Assembly (NCBI GenBank): GCA_947307365.1
Contig: CAMZIY010000001.1
Span: 1-61,576 of the forward strand
DNA from: an uncultured Clostridia bacterium
Lineage (GTDB): Bacteria > Bacillota > Clostridia > Oscillospirales > Oscillospiraceae
Direction: 5' to 3'
DNA length: 61,576 nt
In this document: piece after piece, positions 33,068-41,487 of the stretch
Position numbering within the stretch: position 1 is the stretch's first letter
Layout: every line of letters begins with the position of its first letter
Translations under genes and position numbers: made by a program
The notes under the pieces: generated by a model
Told to the model about the DNA's origin: nothing
The model's database searches: none
The model's input: the letters and a program-made list of their open reading frames with translations, nothing else

Positions 33068-35509
33068 TCAGTTACTCAGATACTTTGCCAGAAACGCTTC
33101 TGTTTCCTCGCTCACCTGGATGTCTCCCATGTTCTGCCCGTTCCAGTCATCCAGCTTCTTCGCGATTCGTTTGACGCCGTCCCGATAGACATCGGTATCT
33201 GTTTCCACCGCCATCAGGAGGTTAAAGGCTGTCTGCCATGCGGAAGGATCCGATGACACGTAATCCACGTATTTTTCGACCATTTGGAGACCTTTCTCCA
33301 TACGATTTGTGCTGAAATAATACCGAGCCAGATAGATCGGCACCGTATTGGAACTCACCCCGGACAAGCGTTCGGCATATTCATCCGCCTGGATCCTCGT
33401 TGCCAGGCTTACATCCGAATCCATGGTATTATTGACATAGGCCAGCGCATAGTCTGCCCACTCGAACTTATCCAGCCTTACAGCAGTTACCACGGAATTC
33501 AGGGTAGGCTGGCGCTCCAGAAGCCGATCGGCCGCAATATTGCAGGCGACAAAGATCCCGTAGATAAAGATGCAGGCTGCCAAAATCCCCATCACGATGT
33601 TTTTTGCCAGCTTGGAAAGGCTGGGCTTGGGCAACGCGGAGCCGCAGCAAAGATTGATCAGCGCGAACACTCCATAGGCCATGGGAAGATAGACGAATGT
33701 GGAGAACACCACCTCGACCGCTGCATGTCCCGCCATGAATACCAGGGCTGCGCCCAGGACGGGAGCATAGGGCTGAGACTTCCTGGAGCGCCAGATCGCA
33801 ATGGCAGAGATGACCAGCAGCGCCAGGAACAGGACCAGGCCCACGATACCGACCTGCACAAGCACTTCGATATAGTGATCATGGGCATACTTTGTTTCAT
33901 AATAGAAGGTCTGAACGCTCTTGATTCCGTTCTCATAGGCGCCCATGCCAAGGCCGATTATTGGACTGCGCTTGAAGAGCTTGATGCCGTCTTCAAAGAA
34001 GACCAGCCGCTGGATCGCGTTTTCATTCGCAAGAAGGCCCTGGAGACGGTTGGCCATAAACCCGGGAAGCAGCAGGTATTTCAAAGGGATCTTCTGACCG
34101 CCGACGGAAGCCGCTTCGATGGTTACATTCTTCTTGGCGCTGAAGGTAAAATACTGGACCAGGCTGTCCTCCGGAACTGTAAAGGTCGCTTTCGTTGCTT
34201 TTCCGTAATACAGGCGTTCACTGGTATGGAGCATCGTTTCCCGCTTGTTCTGACTGACGATCCGCACGGTCACCGAGCCGCTCGCCTGAATATCCATGGA
34301 ATACTCTCCGGGCTCCAGATACATTGCTCGGCGCAGAGTGACTCCCTCGGAGACTTCTCCCGCTCCGGTGATGTTCCAGGCGACGATCACATAAGCTGCG
34401 ATCAGGACAAACACCGCTGCAAGGGTATACGGGATGATCTTGCTGCGTTCGTTGAGCCAGGCAGAGATCCTCTTGCCTACAAAAAGGTCCAGGACGCACA
34501 GCAGCGCCGCGCCGACGACCGCACAGGCCAGCGGGATGGGCTGGATGCCGCTCCATTCCCGGAAAGAGGTCGTGGAGATCAGGCCTGCTGAAATGATGAC
34601 CAGCAGCAGCGTCTCCAGCATCAGGATCAGGTTCCCTCCCCGCTTTTCTCTGGGAAGCAGGAACAGGAACACCAGGAAGGCCGCCAGGATAAAAATGCTT
34701 GCGCCAAGGCTGAATGCGAGAAGAAAAGCCAAGGCGTTGATATAGAGCAGGACCAGGTAATAATTCCGTTCCGAACGTTTTTCGGCTTCTGACGCCAGGC
34801 CAAGTGAAAGCAGTACGGCGATCCCTGAAAAACCGGCGAAAACATTCGGGTTCGTGAACAGGGAGGTCATGCGGTTCCCGGCCTCCACACCGCTCAGCCA
34901 GGTATACTCGTCTGTGAACAGAGTCAGGAAGCCCAGCACCGCACCGCTGATCAGGCGAGTGGAAAGGAGATCGATGCTGATCAGGCTGCCCAATGCTCCG
35001 CAAACAGCCAGCGCTGCGGCTGCCCGGGTGCCGGGACGTTTTTCCTGGACGGGAGACATCGTCAGGATGAGCAGGACCAGGCAGAAAGCGGATAATACTT
35101 TCAAAAACTCCCGAAGGGCAAACTTGCCCGAAATGGCATAAAAACTGGAAATGCCGTTCATGATGACGAACAGGGACAAGGCCAGGAACGGGAGGAATAT
35201 CCGCTCCCGTATAACGTTTCTCCTGAAAGCGATGGCAAGCAGACTCAGCACCGCCAGGACAAGCGACACGGTCTTGATCGTATCCTGTGCGCACAAGCAC
35301 ACGGCAAGAAAATACAGACATCCAAAACCCAGTGAGATCAAAAGTGATGCCCGAAGTGAAATCTGCTTCTCCCGAATCATGGTTTGCTGAAGCTCGCTCT
35401 TTTTCGCAGATTTTTTCCCTATGGTGATCACCCCATATCTGAAAGAGAAAGCGGCGGCAACGCATCGTTTCCGTCGTCTGCTCAAATTGTTTTTCAGATT
35501 ATCATATTT
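33068..35509 (-). CDS. O-antigen ligase/Wzy-type polysaccharide polymerase with C-terminal repeats
   Basis: An 813-residue membrane protein. About ten hydrophobic segments fill the N-terminal half; a soluble beta-rich insert (GEYSMDIQASGSVTVRIVSQ and following, about residues 380-460) precedes the diagnostic Wzy_C region FKRSPIIGLGMGAYENGI and YAHDHYIEVLVQVGIVGL. Two or three more helices follow, then a soluble helical tail that looks TPR-like (LYLARYYFSTNRMEKGLQMV). This family joins or polymerises surface glycans outside the membrane; in a Gram-positive it would serve a capsule or wall polysaccharide, but no glycosyltransferase or flippase is adjacent. The start is uncertain: ATG 35509, a TTG 15 bases earlier and ATG 35380 are possible, none with a strong ribosome site. 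Confidence 0.85.
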   Translation of the reverse strand, partial: KYDNLKNNLSRRRKRCVAAAFSFRYGVITIGKKSAKKSELQQTMIREKQISLRASLLISLGFGCLYFLAVCLCAQDTIKTVSLVLAVLSLLAIAFRRNVIRERIFLPFLALSLFVIMNGISSFYAISGKFALREFLKVLSAFCLVLLILTMSPVQEKRPGTRAAAALAVCGALGSLISIDLLSTRLISGAVLGFLTLFTDEYTWLSGVEAGNRMTSLFTNPNVFAGFSGIAVLLSLGLASEAEKRSERNYYLVLLYINALAFLLAFSLGASIFILAAFLVFLFLLPREKRGGNLILMLETLLLVIISAGLISTTSFREWSGIQPIPLACAVVGAALLCVLDLFVGKRISAWLNERSKIIPYTLAAVFVLIAAYVIVAWNITGAGEVSEGVTLRRAMYLEPGEYSMDIQASGSVTVRIVSQNKRETMLHTSERLYYGKATKATFTVPEDSLVQYFTFSAKKNVTIEAASVGGQKIPLKYLLLPGFMANRLQGLLANENAIQRLVFFEDGIKLFKRSPIIGLGMGAYENGIKSVQTFYYETKYAHDHYIEVLVQVGIVGLVLFLALLVISAIAIWRSRKSQPYAPVLGAALVFMAGHAAVEVVFSTFVYLPMAYGVFALINLCCGSALPKPSLSKLAKNIVMGILAACIFIYGIFVACNIAADRLLERQPTLNSVVTAVRLDKFEWADYALAYVNNTMDSDVSLATRIQADEYAERLSGVSSNTVPIYLARYYFSTNRMEKGLQMVEKYVDYVSSDPSAWQTAFNLLMAVETDTDVYRDGVKRIAKKLDDWNGQNMGDIQVSEETEAFLAKYLSN

Positions 35510-35569
35510 CATTCTCTCAGTCAAGGGCGCGCATTTCTCTCTTCTCCGGGAAAGTTTACGATTCTTTCA

Positions 35570-35598
35570 TAGACATTCCCGTTCAATTCCTGTAATAT
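35570..35598 (+). promoter_or_regulatory. Promoter of the rhomboid-like gene
   Basis: TAGACA, 17-base spacer, TAATAT, 37 bases before the ATG. Confidence 0.55.
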
Positions 35599-35634
35599 GA
35601 GGATTACCTAACGGTATGAAAAAAGGAGATCATC

Positions 35635-36483
35635 ATGAAGCTGCTGCAGGGCTTCCAGGATCGGGTCGACCGTTTTCTTTGGAAGCACCCCAATTTTGGG
35701 ATCCGAAACCTGATGCTCTATATCGTCATCGGGAACGCGCTGATCTATCTGCTGTCCATGATGGACAGGAGCTCGACCCTGGTATATTATTTGGTTTTCT
35801 CCGCTGACAGGGTCCTGCACGGAGAAATCTGGCGGCTCATCAGTTTTGTTTTCGTCCCCCGCACCAGCAGTATCCTCGGTCTGGTACTGATGCTGTACTT
35901 TGAGTACTTCATCGGAAGATTGCTGGAGCAGGCATGGGGCAAGGGCAAGTTTACCGTATATTATCTGTTGGGAATGGCTTTTATCATTCTCTATTCCTTT
36001 GTCGTACGGTTCATTTTCGGTCGGGATGTCATGGCGGATGCCACCTACCTCAACCTGAGCATGTTTTTCGTTTTCGCCACCCTTTGGCCGGAAAACCGGG
36101 TCCTTCTCTTCTTCATCATTCCCATAAAGGTAACCTGGCTGGCCTATGCGGAAGCCATCCTCTATCTCTATATCATGATCAGCGGCCGTACGCTGCTTCC
36201 TTTGATCGGCATCCTGAATTATTTCCTCTTTTGCGGGGATGAGCTTTATTACCGGATACAGCCCCTGTTTCGCAGGTTCTTCGGCCATGGCGCGGAATTC
36301 CGCCGGTCTGCAAAGCAGGCGAAGCGGGATGCGAAGGCCCTTCCGTATATTTACAAATGCGCCGTATGCGGCAGGACGGATACCGAATACCCTGAGCTGG
36401 AATTTCGGTATTGCTCCCGCTGCGTCGGATACCATTGTTTCTGCGAAGATCATATCAATAGTCATGTACACTTTACCAGCTGA
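35635..36483 (+). CDS. Rhomboid-like membrane protein (probably protease-dead) with C-terminal zinc-ribbon-like tail
   Basis: A 282-residue protein with about six membrane helices. The segment GEIWRLISFVFVP, then YFEYFIGRLLEQAWG, matches the rhomboid pattern WRxxTxxFxH.. and G..LE...G, but the active-site GxSG is absent (the corresponding helix reads ATYLNLSMFFVFATLW) and no His of the dyad is evident. It is therefore better seen as a rhomboid-fold pseudoprotease. The soluble tail has CAVCGRTDTE, YCSRCVGYHCFCEDHINSH, a likely zinc site that could sense metal or bind a partner. The ATG follows AAGGAG by 6 bases. The rubredoxin gene lies 41 bases downstream and may be co-transcribed. Confidence 0.75.
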   Translation: MKLLQGFQDRVDRFLWKHPNFGIRNLMLYIVIGNALIYLLSMMDRSSTLVYYLVFSADRVLHGEIWRLISFVFVPRTSSILGLVLMLYFEYFIGRLLEQAWGKGKFTVYYLLGMAFIILYSFVVRFIFGRDVMADATYLNLSMFFVFATLWPENRVLLFFIIPIKVTWLAYAEAILYLYIMISGRTLLPLIGILNYFLFCGDELYYRIQPLFRRFFGHGAEFRRSAKQAKRDAKALPYIYKCAVCGRTDTEYPELEFRYCSRCVGYHCFCEDHINSHVHFTS

Positions 36484-36524
36484 CCCGTTGACAGGCGCTG
36501 GATTTTGAAAAGGAGGATAGGTTG

Positions 36525-36677
36525 ATGAAGTACGTCTGCGTTTGCGGCTATGTCTATGATCCCGCCGTGGGAGATCCGGAAAACGGTGTGGCTCCCGGAA
36601 CTTCCTGGGAGGAGGTCCCGGAAGATTGGGTCTGTCCTGACTGCGGTCTGGGCAAGGATTCTTTTGAGGCCCAGTGA
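36525..36677 (+). CDS. Rubredoxin with a shortened first metal knuckle
   Basis: A 50-residue one-iron electron carrier. The body is textbook rubredoxin: [20 protein letters not shown], then [15 protein letters not shown]. The second knuckle CPDCG is normal, but the first reads CVCG where the family has CxxCG, one residue short; the bases TGC GTT TGC are unambiguous. Whether this still binds iron normally is unclear. AGGAGG lies 8 bases before the ATG. It follows the rhomboid-like gene on the same strand and is ended by a hairpin at 36691. Confidence 0.9.
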   Translation: MKYVCVCGYVYDPAVGDPENGVAPGTSWEEVPEDWVCPDCGLGKDSFEAQ

Positions 36678-36690
36678 AAATCCATACAGA

Positions 36691-36733
36691 ACCGGGAGAA
36701 ATGGAAAATCCGTTTCTCCCGGTTTCATGTTTC
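36691..36733. terminator. Terminator between rubredoxin and the convergent esterase
   Basis: ACCGGGAGAAA (36691-36701) pairs with TTTCTCCCGGT (36713-36723); TTCATGTTTCT follows on the plus strand. Confidence 0.8.
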
Positions 36734-36741
36734 TCTGAAGG

Positions 36742-37791
36742 TTAATCCCGGAACAGCTGAGGAACGTAATCCCGCAGGCACTCCCGCCATACGCCCCATA
36801 CGTGTCCGCCGTGGTAAAGATGCCGGTCCTCACGGACCCCCTTCTGCTTTACGATCTCATCGTCCTCCAGGAAGGTGCTGAGGAACTGATCCCGATCCCC
36901 GCAGCCGCGGAAGAAGACCTTATAGGTCTCCCCGAACTTTTTCGCGTCGTCCATGGCTTTCAGATGCACATTGTCGTCGGGGAAGATATTCCGCAGGAAG
37001 CCGGAGAACAGGCCGATATAGGCGAACAATTCCGGATGAGTCATGGTGGTGATGCTGGTCTGGACGCTGCCCATGGAAAGTCCTGCCATAGCCCGATCCT
37101 CCCGCCGGGAAGACGCCCGGTAGCGCCCTTCCACAAAGGGGATGAGATCCTCCACAAGCAGCTGGGTGAAGCGGTCGGAGCGAACCTGCCCATCCACCTG
37201 AACCATGCCGTTTGCCATGACGACGATCATTTCCTTCGCCTTATCCTCCGCCAGGAGATTGTCCAGGATCCAGTTGGTCTTGCCCTGGTGGATCCAGCAG
37301 GTCTCATTCTCCCCGTGGCCGTGCTGCAGATACAGCACAGGGTATTTTTTCGTGTCAGTGAAGTACCTGGGAGGCAGGTAAACCAGGCATGATTCCGTTC
37401 GGCCGGTCACCTTGCTGGGATAATAGTCCTGTACCACAAAGCCATGGGGCACGTCCCGGCAGAGCCAGAACTCGTCGTCTCCGGGTACATTGAGGAAGTT
37501 CATGGGCCTGCTGTAGCCGAAACCGATGGGAAAAGCGGGATGGACGACATTGGCCCCATCGATCTTCAGGAAGAAAAACCAAAACCCGGGTTCAGGCCGA
37601 AATTCCAGGCTCCACTTCCCCTCCCCGTCCCGGGTAAAGGGATATTCTTTTTCATCCAGGCGGATCGAGATCTCCTTTGCTTCCGGGGCTTCGATCACCA
37701 GCCGCCAGCTTCCGTCTTCCAGCCGCCAGGCTCCCTCCTTGCTCAATACGGGATTGAAACAAAGGGCCGTCTCCAGATAGGCTTCATTCAT
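36742..37791 (-). CDS. Carbohydrate esterase family 1-like esterase with N-terminal CBM48/E-set-like domain
   Basis: A 349-residue alpha/beta hydrolase. The first 100 residues resemble the immunoglobulin-like E-set/CBM48 domain seen before many feruloyl or acetylxylan esterases (WRLVIEAPEAKEISIRL, FWFFFLKIDG). The esterase domain starts with CLVYLPPRYF and YPVLYLQHGHGE; the nucleophile elbow is GLSMGS, and the final His lies in LYHGGHVWG. There is no signal peptide, so it probably acts on imported oligosaccharides, matching the cytoplasmic glycosidases in the window. AAGGAG precedes the ATG. It starts 30 bases after the DUF4037 gene and may be the last gene of that operon. Confidence 0.85.
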   Translation of the reverse strand: MNEAYLETALCFNPVLSKEGAWRLEDGSWRLVIEAPEAKEISIRLDEKEYPFTRDGEGKWSLEFRPEPGFWFFFLKIDGANVVHPAFPIGFGYSRPMNFLNVPGDDEFWLCRDVPHGFVVQDYYPSKVTGRTESCLVYLPPRYFTDTKKYPVLYLQHGHGENETCWIHQGKTNWILDNLLAEDKAKEMIVVMANGMVQVDGQVRSDRFTQLLVEDLIPFVEGRYRASSRREDRAMAGLSMGSVQTSITTMTHPELFAYIGLFSGFLRNIFPDDNVHLKAMDDAKKFGETYKVFFRGCGDRDQFLSTFLEDDEIVKQKGVREDRHLYHGGHVWGVWRECLRDYVPQLFRD

Positions 37792-37821
37792 ATTTTTCCG
37801 CTCCTTTATTTTAATTCGTCT

Positions 37822-38757
37822 TCATTCGTAGGTGGCGGGAAGGGAGCGCAGCAGATCATCCCGGATCGATGCCTGCAGTTCTTCACCCGCCGCGGTAAAG
37901 AAATCTGTCCGGGTCTTTACCCCTTCCCAGAAATGCAGCGCCTCCAGCAGGCGCGCGCAGATCGCCTCGATCCGCTCGCTCTGTCTGCGAAGCTCATCAG
38001 AGGAAAAATCAGGGCTTAAGCTGATCTCCAGGAGTGCGTCGGCCAGTTCGCTTCCGAGAACAGGAAGCTCGCCCAAGGCGCGCCAGGACCACTTATAGTA
38101 TGGTCTGTACCTTCTGTTGATCAAAAACGCCGCACCCATGACGCTGTCCGCAAAGCGGGTGAGCACGGTGCGTACCGTGACCCAATCCTCCCGTTTCGCC
38201 ATCCGCAGGAAATTGTATTGCCCGGTCTGGGCGATCGCCATGCACTTCGCCGCCAGCTTCTTTTTCCGCACATCATCCGGATAATGCTGCAGGAGGCGTT
38301 CCCGTACGGCTGTAAAGCTCCCCTCCCGATCCAGGAAAACTTCTCCGTTGACCGCCATGGCCAGGTTCTCTTCCGGGACCTGGAGCCATTGCACAAGGGA
38401 CTCCGGGCCGCTGGGGCTCCCCAGGAGAGAACGGTAGAATTCCCCAACCGTCTGTACGCCGATACGGGCTCCGTAGGCGCTCCGCTCCCGCCCCGTCCAG
38501 GGCGGGCTGTCGCGGAAGATCTGCTGCCTCCAGGCTTCCAACGGCTCCCGCTCCCCGGCCAGTTCCTCCGGAAGCCAGAGAAAATACTCCACGCCCCAGT
38601 CGTGATCCCGGGAAATTTCGTCATCATAGCCGAAGCAATCCGACCCATTGCCCACCAATCCCGCAGCAAGGCGAGGAAGCAGTTCCGGATGATCCCGCTC
38701 CAGTCCGGGCAGCACGACATCCTGGAAATAGGCTCGGCTCAGATCCATGCCCTTCAT
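37822..38757 (-). CDS. DUF4037 protein, nucleotidyltransferase-like
   Basis: A 311-residue protein of unknown function. The early segment GNGSDCFGYDDEISRDHDWG has the GS...DxD layout of the minimal nucleotidyltransferase fold, so it may transfer a nucleotide to a protein or small molecule. A mostly helical remainder follows, with FRDSPPWTGRERSAYGAR and RYRPYYKWSWRALGELP. The ATG overlaps the TPR gene's stop as ATGA, a sign of coupled translation and a stable partnership. The longer frame to 38796 lies inside the TPR gene and is less likely. Confidence 0.8.
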   Translation of the reverse strand: MKGMDLSRAYFQDVVLPGLERDHPELLPRLAAGLVGNGSDCFGYDDEISRDHDWGVEYFLWLPEELAGEREPLEAWRQQIFRDSPPWTGRERSAYGARIGVQTVGEFYRSLLGSPSGPESLVQWLQVPEENLAMAVNGEVFLDREGSFTAVRERLLQHYPDDVRKKKLAAKCMAIAQTGQYNFLRMAKREDWVTVRTVLTRFADSVMGAAFLINRRYRPYYKWSWRALGELPVLGSELADALLEISLSPDFSSDELRRQSERIEAICARLLEALHFWEGVKTRTDFFTAAGEELQASIRDDLLRSLPATYE

Positions 38758-39674
38758 GCGCCGCTGCCCCGCATATCCTTCAGTTCCCGCTGCCATTGCC
38801 CGACTCTGTCGTGGTCCGCGCCCAGGATTCGGCTCAGATCAGAGATCGCGCTTTCCATCCGCTCCAGCGCATCCTCGCGTCTTCCCTGTTTTTCGCAGAT
38901 CAGTGCCAGACTATGCTCCGTAGCCGCGTAATCGATGTTTTTCCCAAAGAAACGGTCCGTCAAAACCAGCGCCTGTTCCAGCAGCTGCTCGGCCTCCTGA
39001 TAATCCCCCTGGCGGGCTCGAATGGCGGCCAGGGTGGACAGGCCGGCGGCATGGTGATCGTCCGTTTCCTCCATTGCCTCATAGATCTCCAGCGCCTCGC
39101 GGATCTCCCGCTCAGCGGCCTCCAGATCCCCCATCTGCAGATAGATGGCCGATAGATTGCTGTGGGTCGTGGCAACCTCATGTTCGCTGCCCGGCTGGGT
39201 GCGGAAATATGCCATTGCCTCCTGGACCTGATCCAGCGCCTCCTCCAGACGGCCTGATTCCTGATAGACCAGCGCCAGATTATTCAGCACGCTGACATAG
39301 GCATAGGCGGGTTCTTTTCCGGCCTGCTCCAGCAGCGACTTTGCCCGAAGGAACATCTCCGCAGACCGTTCTCCCTGCTTCATGAGCCGATACAAGCCCG
39401 CGCAGTTCACCAGGATCGTGGCAAACTGAGAGGTCCGCTCCAGACCCAGGCGCTCCATAAGCTCAAGAGACCGTGCAAAGGTGTCCGCAGATTCCGTATA
39501 CCGGCTCACGCCGCGGAAAAAGCAGGCCATTTCATTGAGTACGGAGGCATACTCTCCGCTCTCTCTCCTGCCTTCTGCCTCCAGACGACTCAGGGTATCC
39601 CGCAGGAATCCTTCGATCCGCTCCAGATCACCGTCCTGAAAGCGCCGGTCCAATTCCCGGAAGAATTCGTCCAT
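38754..39674 (-). CDS. Tetratricopeptide-repeat protein
   Basis: A 306-residue soluble protein built of about six helix pairs of the kinesin-light-chain TPR type (SVLNNLALVYQESGRLEEAL, HSNLSAIYLQMGDLEAAE, HSLALICEKQGRREDALERM). It carries no enzymatic motif and is likely a scaffold or sensor. It sits between the DUF4125 gene (3-base gap) and the DUF4037 gene (ATGA overlap), so all three products are probably made together. The GGAGG site lies in front of the ATG. Confidence 0.88.
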   Translation of the reverse strand: MDEFFRELDRRFQDGDLERIEGFLRDTLSRLEAEGRRESGEYASVLNEMACFFRGVSRYTESADTFARSLELMERLGLERTSQFATILVNCAGLYRLMKQGERSAEMFLRAKSLLEQAGKEPAYAYVSVLNNLALVYQESGRLEEALDQVQEAMAYFRTQPGSEHEVATTHSNLSAIYLQMGDLEAAEREIREALEIYEAMEETDDHHAAGLSTLAAIRARQGDYQEAEQLLEQALVLTDRFFGKNIDYAATEHSLALICEKQGRREDALERMESAISDLSRILGADHDRVGQWQRELKDMRGSGA

Positions 39675-39677
39675 CTC

Positions 39678-40361
39678 TCAATCCTCCTCGGGAGGCTGCT
39701 CGCAGCGGCTGCAGCCGTAGGAGATCTGGATCCCCATGGCCTCAGCGCGTTTTTTTGTCTCCTCCTCCGCTTCATCCAGGCTGGCATAACCGTAGCTGCA
39801 GACGCTCCCCTCCAGGATCTTTTCCGCCAGGGAAATGCCCTTCTCTTTCAGATCGCACAGATGACGGTACAGCAGCTCCAGCGTACGGGTGGAATACGTC
39901 ATGAGCTCTCCCCGCTGATAGGTTTCGATCGAGGTGGTGCCGCCAAGGTCCTGGGAGCTGAAAAGCGGCCTTCCCGCACCGGAGACATAGGGATATCGCT
40001 GGAACAGCATCTCCGTTTGCCGGATCATCTCCCCGTTGATCAGGTCAACCAGCTCCATACCCCGGTCATCCGGGAAAACAAGCTGATCCTTCAGCCGTTC
40101 ATACTGCAGGATAGCCGTGTTCTTCATCATATGGATATACTTCTCCGCGCAAAGGTTCCTGCCCGTACGCTCAGCCTCCAGGATATCCTGATAATAGGAA
40201 TCGCAGGCCTCCATGCTCCAGGCGGAAAACTGTGCCCGACGCATCATATCAAAGGTCTGCCGGTCATTCTGACAGTCCGCCTTCTCCCCGTCTCCGTTCA
40301 CCGCATGGAACATAACGAATTCCTTATCCAGAAGTCTGGTGATCAATTCCTGCTGATCCAT
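39678..40361 (-). CDS. DUF4125 family protein
   Basis: A 227-residue, mostly helical protein of unknown function. Recognisable family features are LITRLLDKEFVMFHAVN near the start, the WSMEACDSYYQDILEAERTG block, and a C-terminal CSRCE-type Cys pair (YGCSRCEQPPEED). There is no membrane segment. The start at 40361 follows GGAGG. It is the first gene of the DUF4125-TPR-DUF4037 operon, with its own promoter upstream. No biochemical role can be assigned. Confidence 0.8.
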   Translation of the reverse strand: MDQQELITRLLDKEFVMFHAVNGDGEKADCQNDRQTFDMMRRAQFSAWSMEACDSYYQDILEAERTGRNLCAEKYIHMMKNTAILQYERLKDQLVFPDDRGMELVDLINGEMIRQTEMLFQRYPYVSGAGRPLFSSQDLGGTTSIETYQRGELMTYSTRTLELLYRHLCDLKEKGISLAEKILEGSVCSYGYASLDEAEEETKKRAEAMGIQISYGCSRCEQPPEED

Positions 40362-40393
40362 ATCGATCCGCCTCCATTTCATTCATGGTAAAC

Positions 40394-40423
40394 AGTATAA
40401 TTGTCCCGGCGCCGACTTGTCAA
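40394..40423 (-). promoter_or_regulatory. Promoter of the DUF4125-TPR-DUF4037 operon
   Basis: Minus strand TTGACA, 18-base spacer, TATACT. It lies between the activase terminator and the DUF4125 start. Confidence 0.75.
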
Positions 40424-40442
40424 CGCCGAGGAAGCTGCATCA

Positions 40443-40480
40443 GAAAAAGCCCAGCCCGGCAGCGCAGATGCCGGGCTGGG
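40443..40480 (-). terminator. Terminator after the glycyl-radical activase gene
   Basis: Perfect 12-bp stem CCCAGCCCGGCA / TGCCGGGCTGGG with a 7-base loop, followed by CTTTTTC on the minus strand. Confidence 0.9.
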
Positions 40481-40486
40481 GAGCGA

Positions 40487-41443
40487 TCAATGGATCATGG
40501 CGGGGAGGCCGTAACTCTGGAACAGGGCAAGCTGTTCCTTCATAAAGCTGTCCTCCGGAGGTTCCACGTTGGTCAGCCGATACGGGATCCCCAGCCGGAT
40601 GTATTTCATGGAGCCGAATTTATGGTATGGCAGCAGCTGTACCACGTCGATCCCCGCTTCGATCTCCTTGCAGAACTCCGCCGTGGCCCGGATATTCTCC
40701 GGCGTGGCGTTCAGCTTCGGGATCATGGGAAAGCGTACCTGGAAACGGGCGCCTGCTTTCACCAGTTCTCTGGCATTATTCAGGATCAGTTCGTTGGGAA
40801 CGCCGGTGAGCATCTCATGGTGATGGGAATCCATGTGCTTCAGATCATACAAAAACAGGTTGACATAAGGCATTATCTCCAGATACTGCTCCGTCGGCGC
40901 AAAACCTGTGGTGTCCAATGCCACATTGACCCCTTCTTCCCGGCATCGTTTGCACAGAGCCAGCGTAAATGCGAACTGGCTCATCGGTTCTCCGCCGGAA
41001 ATGGTCACCCCGCCCCCGGATTTATCATAGTACTTCTTATCCAGGAGGACCTGCTGCATGCACTCCTCGACGCTCATCCGCTTCAGGGGATCATACAGTG
41101 CATTTGCCGGACAGGCTTCCACACATTTCAGGCAAATATCGCATTTTTTCCGATCGATCTCCGGCTTATAGATGTCCTTTTCCCCGGTAAGGTCTTTGAC
41201 CGCCTCTCCCCACGACATAGCGCCGCGGTCGCAAACCGGAGCGCAGAGGCCGCAGTCCTCCCGTCCGACGCAGCGCACGTCCATGAAGGCCACATCATGG
41301 CCAAAACTCTGGCTCTCGGGGCTGTGACACCAGAGGCAGTGAAGCGGGCATCCCTTCAGGTAAACATCCGTACGAATCCCGGGGCCGTCGTGAACGGAGA
41401 ATTTCTGAATATCATAAACATTGCCGTACTGCATATCCGCCAT
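40487..41443 (-). CDS. Glycyl-radical enzyme activating protein (radical SAM)
   Basis: A 318-residue PflA-type activase that would install the glycyl radical on a partner enzyme. The radical SAM cluster motif is GCPLHCLWC (CxxxCxxC), preceded by SVHDGPGIRT. Unlike PflA itself it has an inserted double ferredoxin domain (CVGREDCGLCAPVC and CDICLKCVEACP), typical of activases for diol dehydratase, hydroxyproline dehydratase or aryl-succinate type glycyl-radical enzymes. GGEPMSQF is the SAM-binding GGEP motif. No glycyl-radical enzyme gene is in the window, so its partner is encoded elsewhere. The start at 41443 has a GAGGG site. Confidence 0.9.
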   Translation of the reverse strand: MADMQYGNVYDIQKFSVHDGPGIRTDVYLKGCPLHCLWCHSPESQSFGHDVAFMDVRCVGREDCGLCAPVCDRGAMSWGEAVKDLTGEKDIYKPEIDRKKCDICLKCVEACPANALYDPLKRMSVEECMQQVLLDKKYYDKSGGGVTISGGEPMSQFAFTLALCKRCREEGVNVALDTTGFAPTEQYLEIMPYVNLFLYDLKHMDSHHHEMLTGVPNELILNNARELVKAGARFQVRFPMIPKLNATPENIRATAEFCKEIEAGIDVVQLLPYHKFGSMKYIRLGIPYRLTNVEPPEDSFMKEQLALFQSYGLPAMIH

Positions 41444-41487
41444 CGTTCTTTTCCCTCTTTCCGTCATTTCGATTCTGTCTCCGCAGG

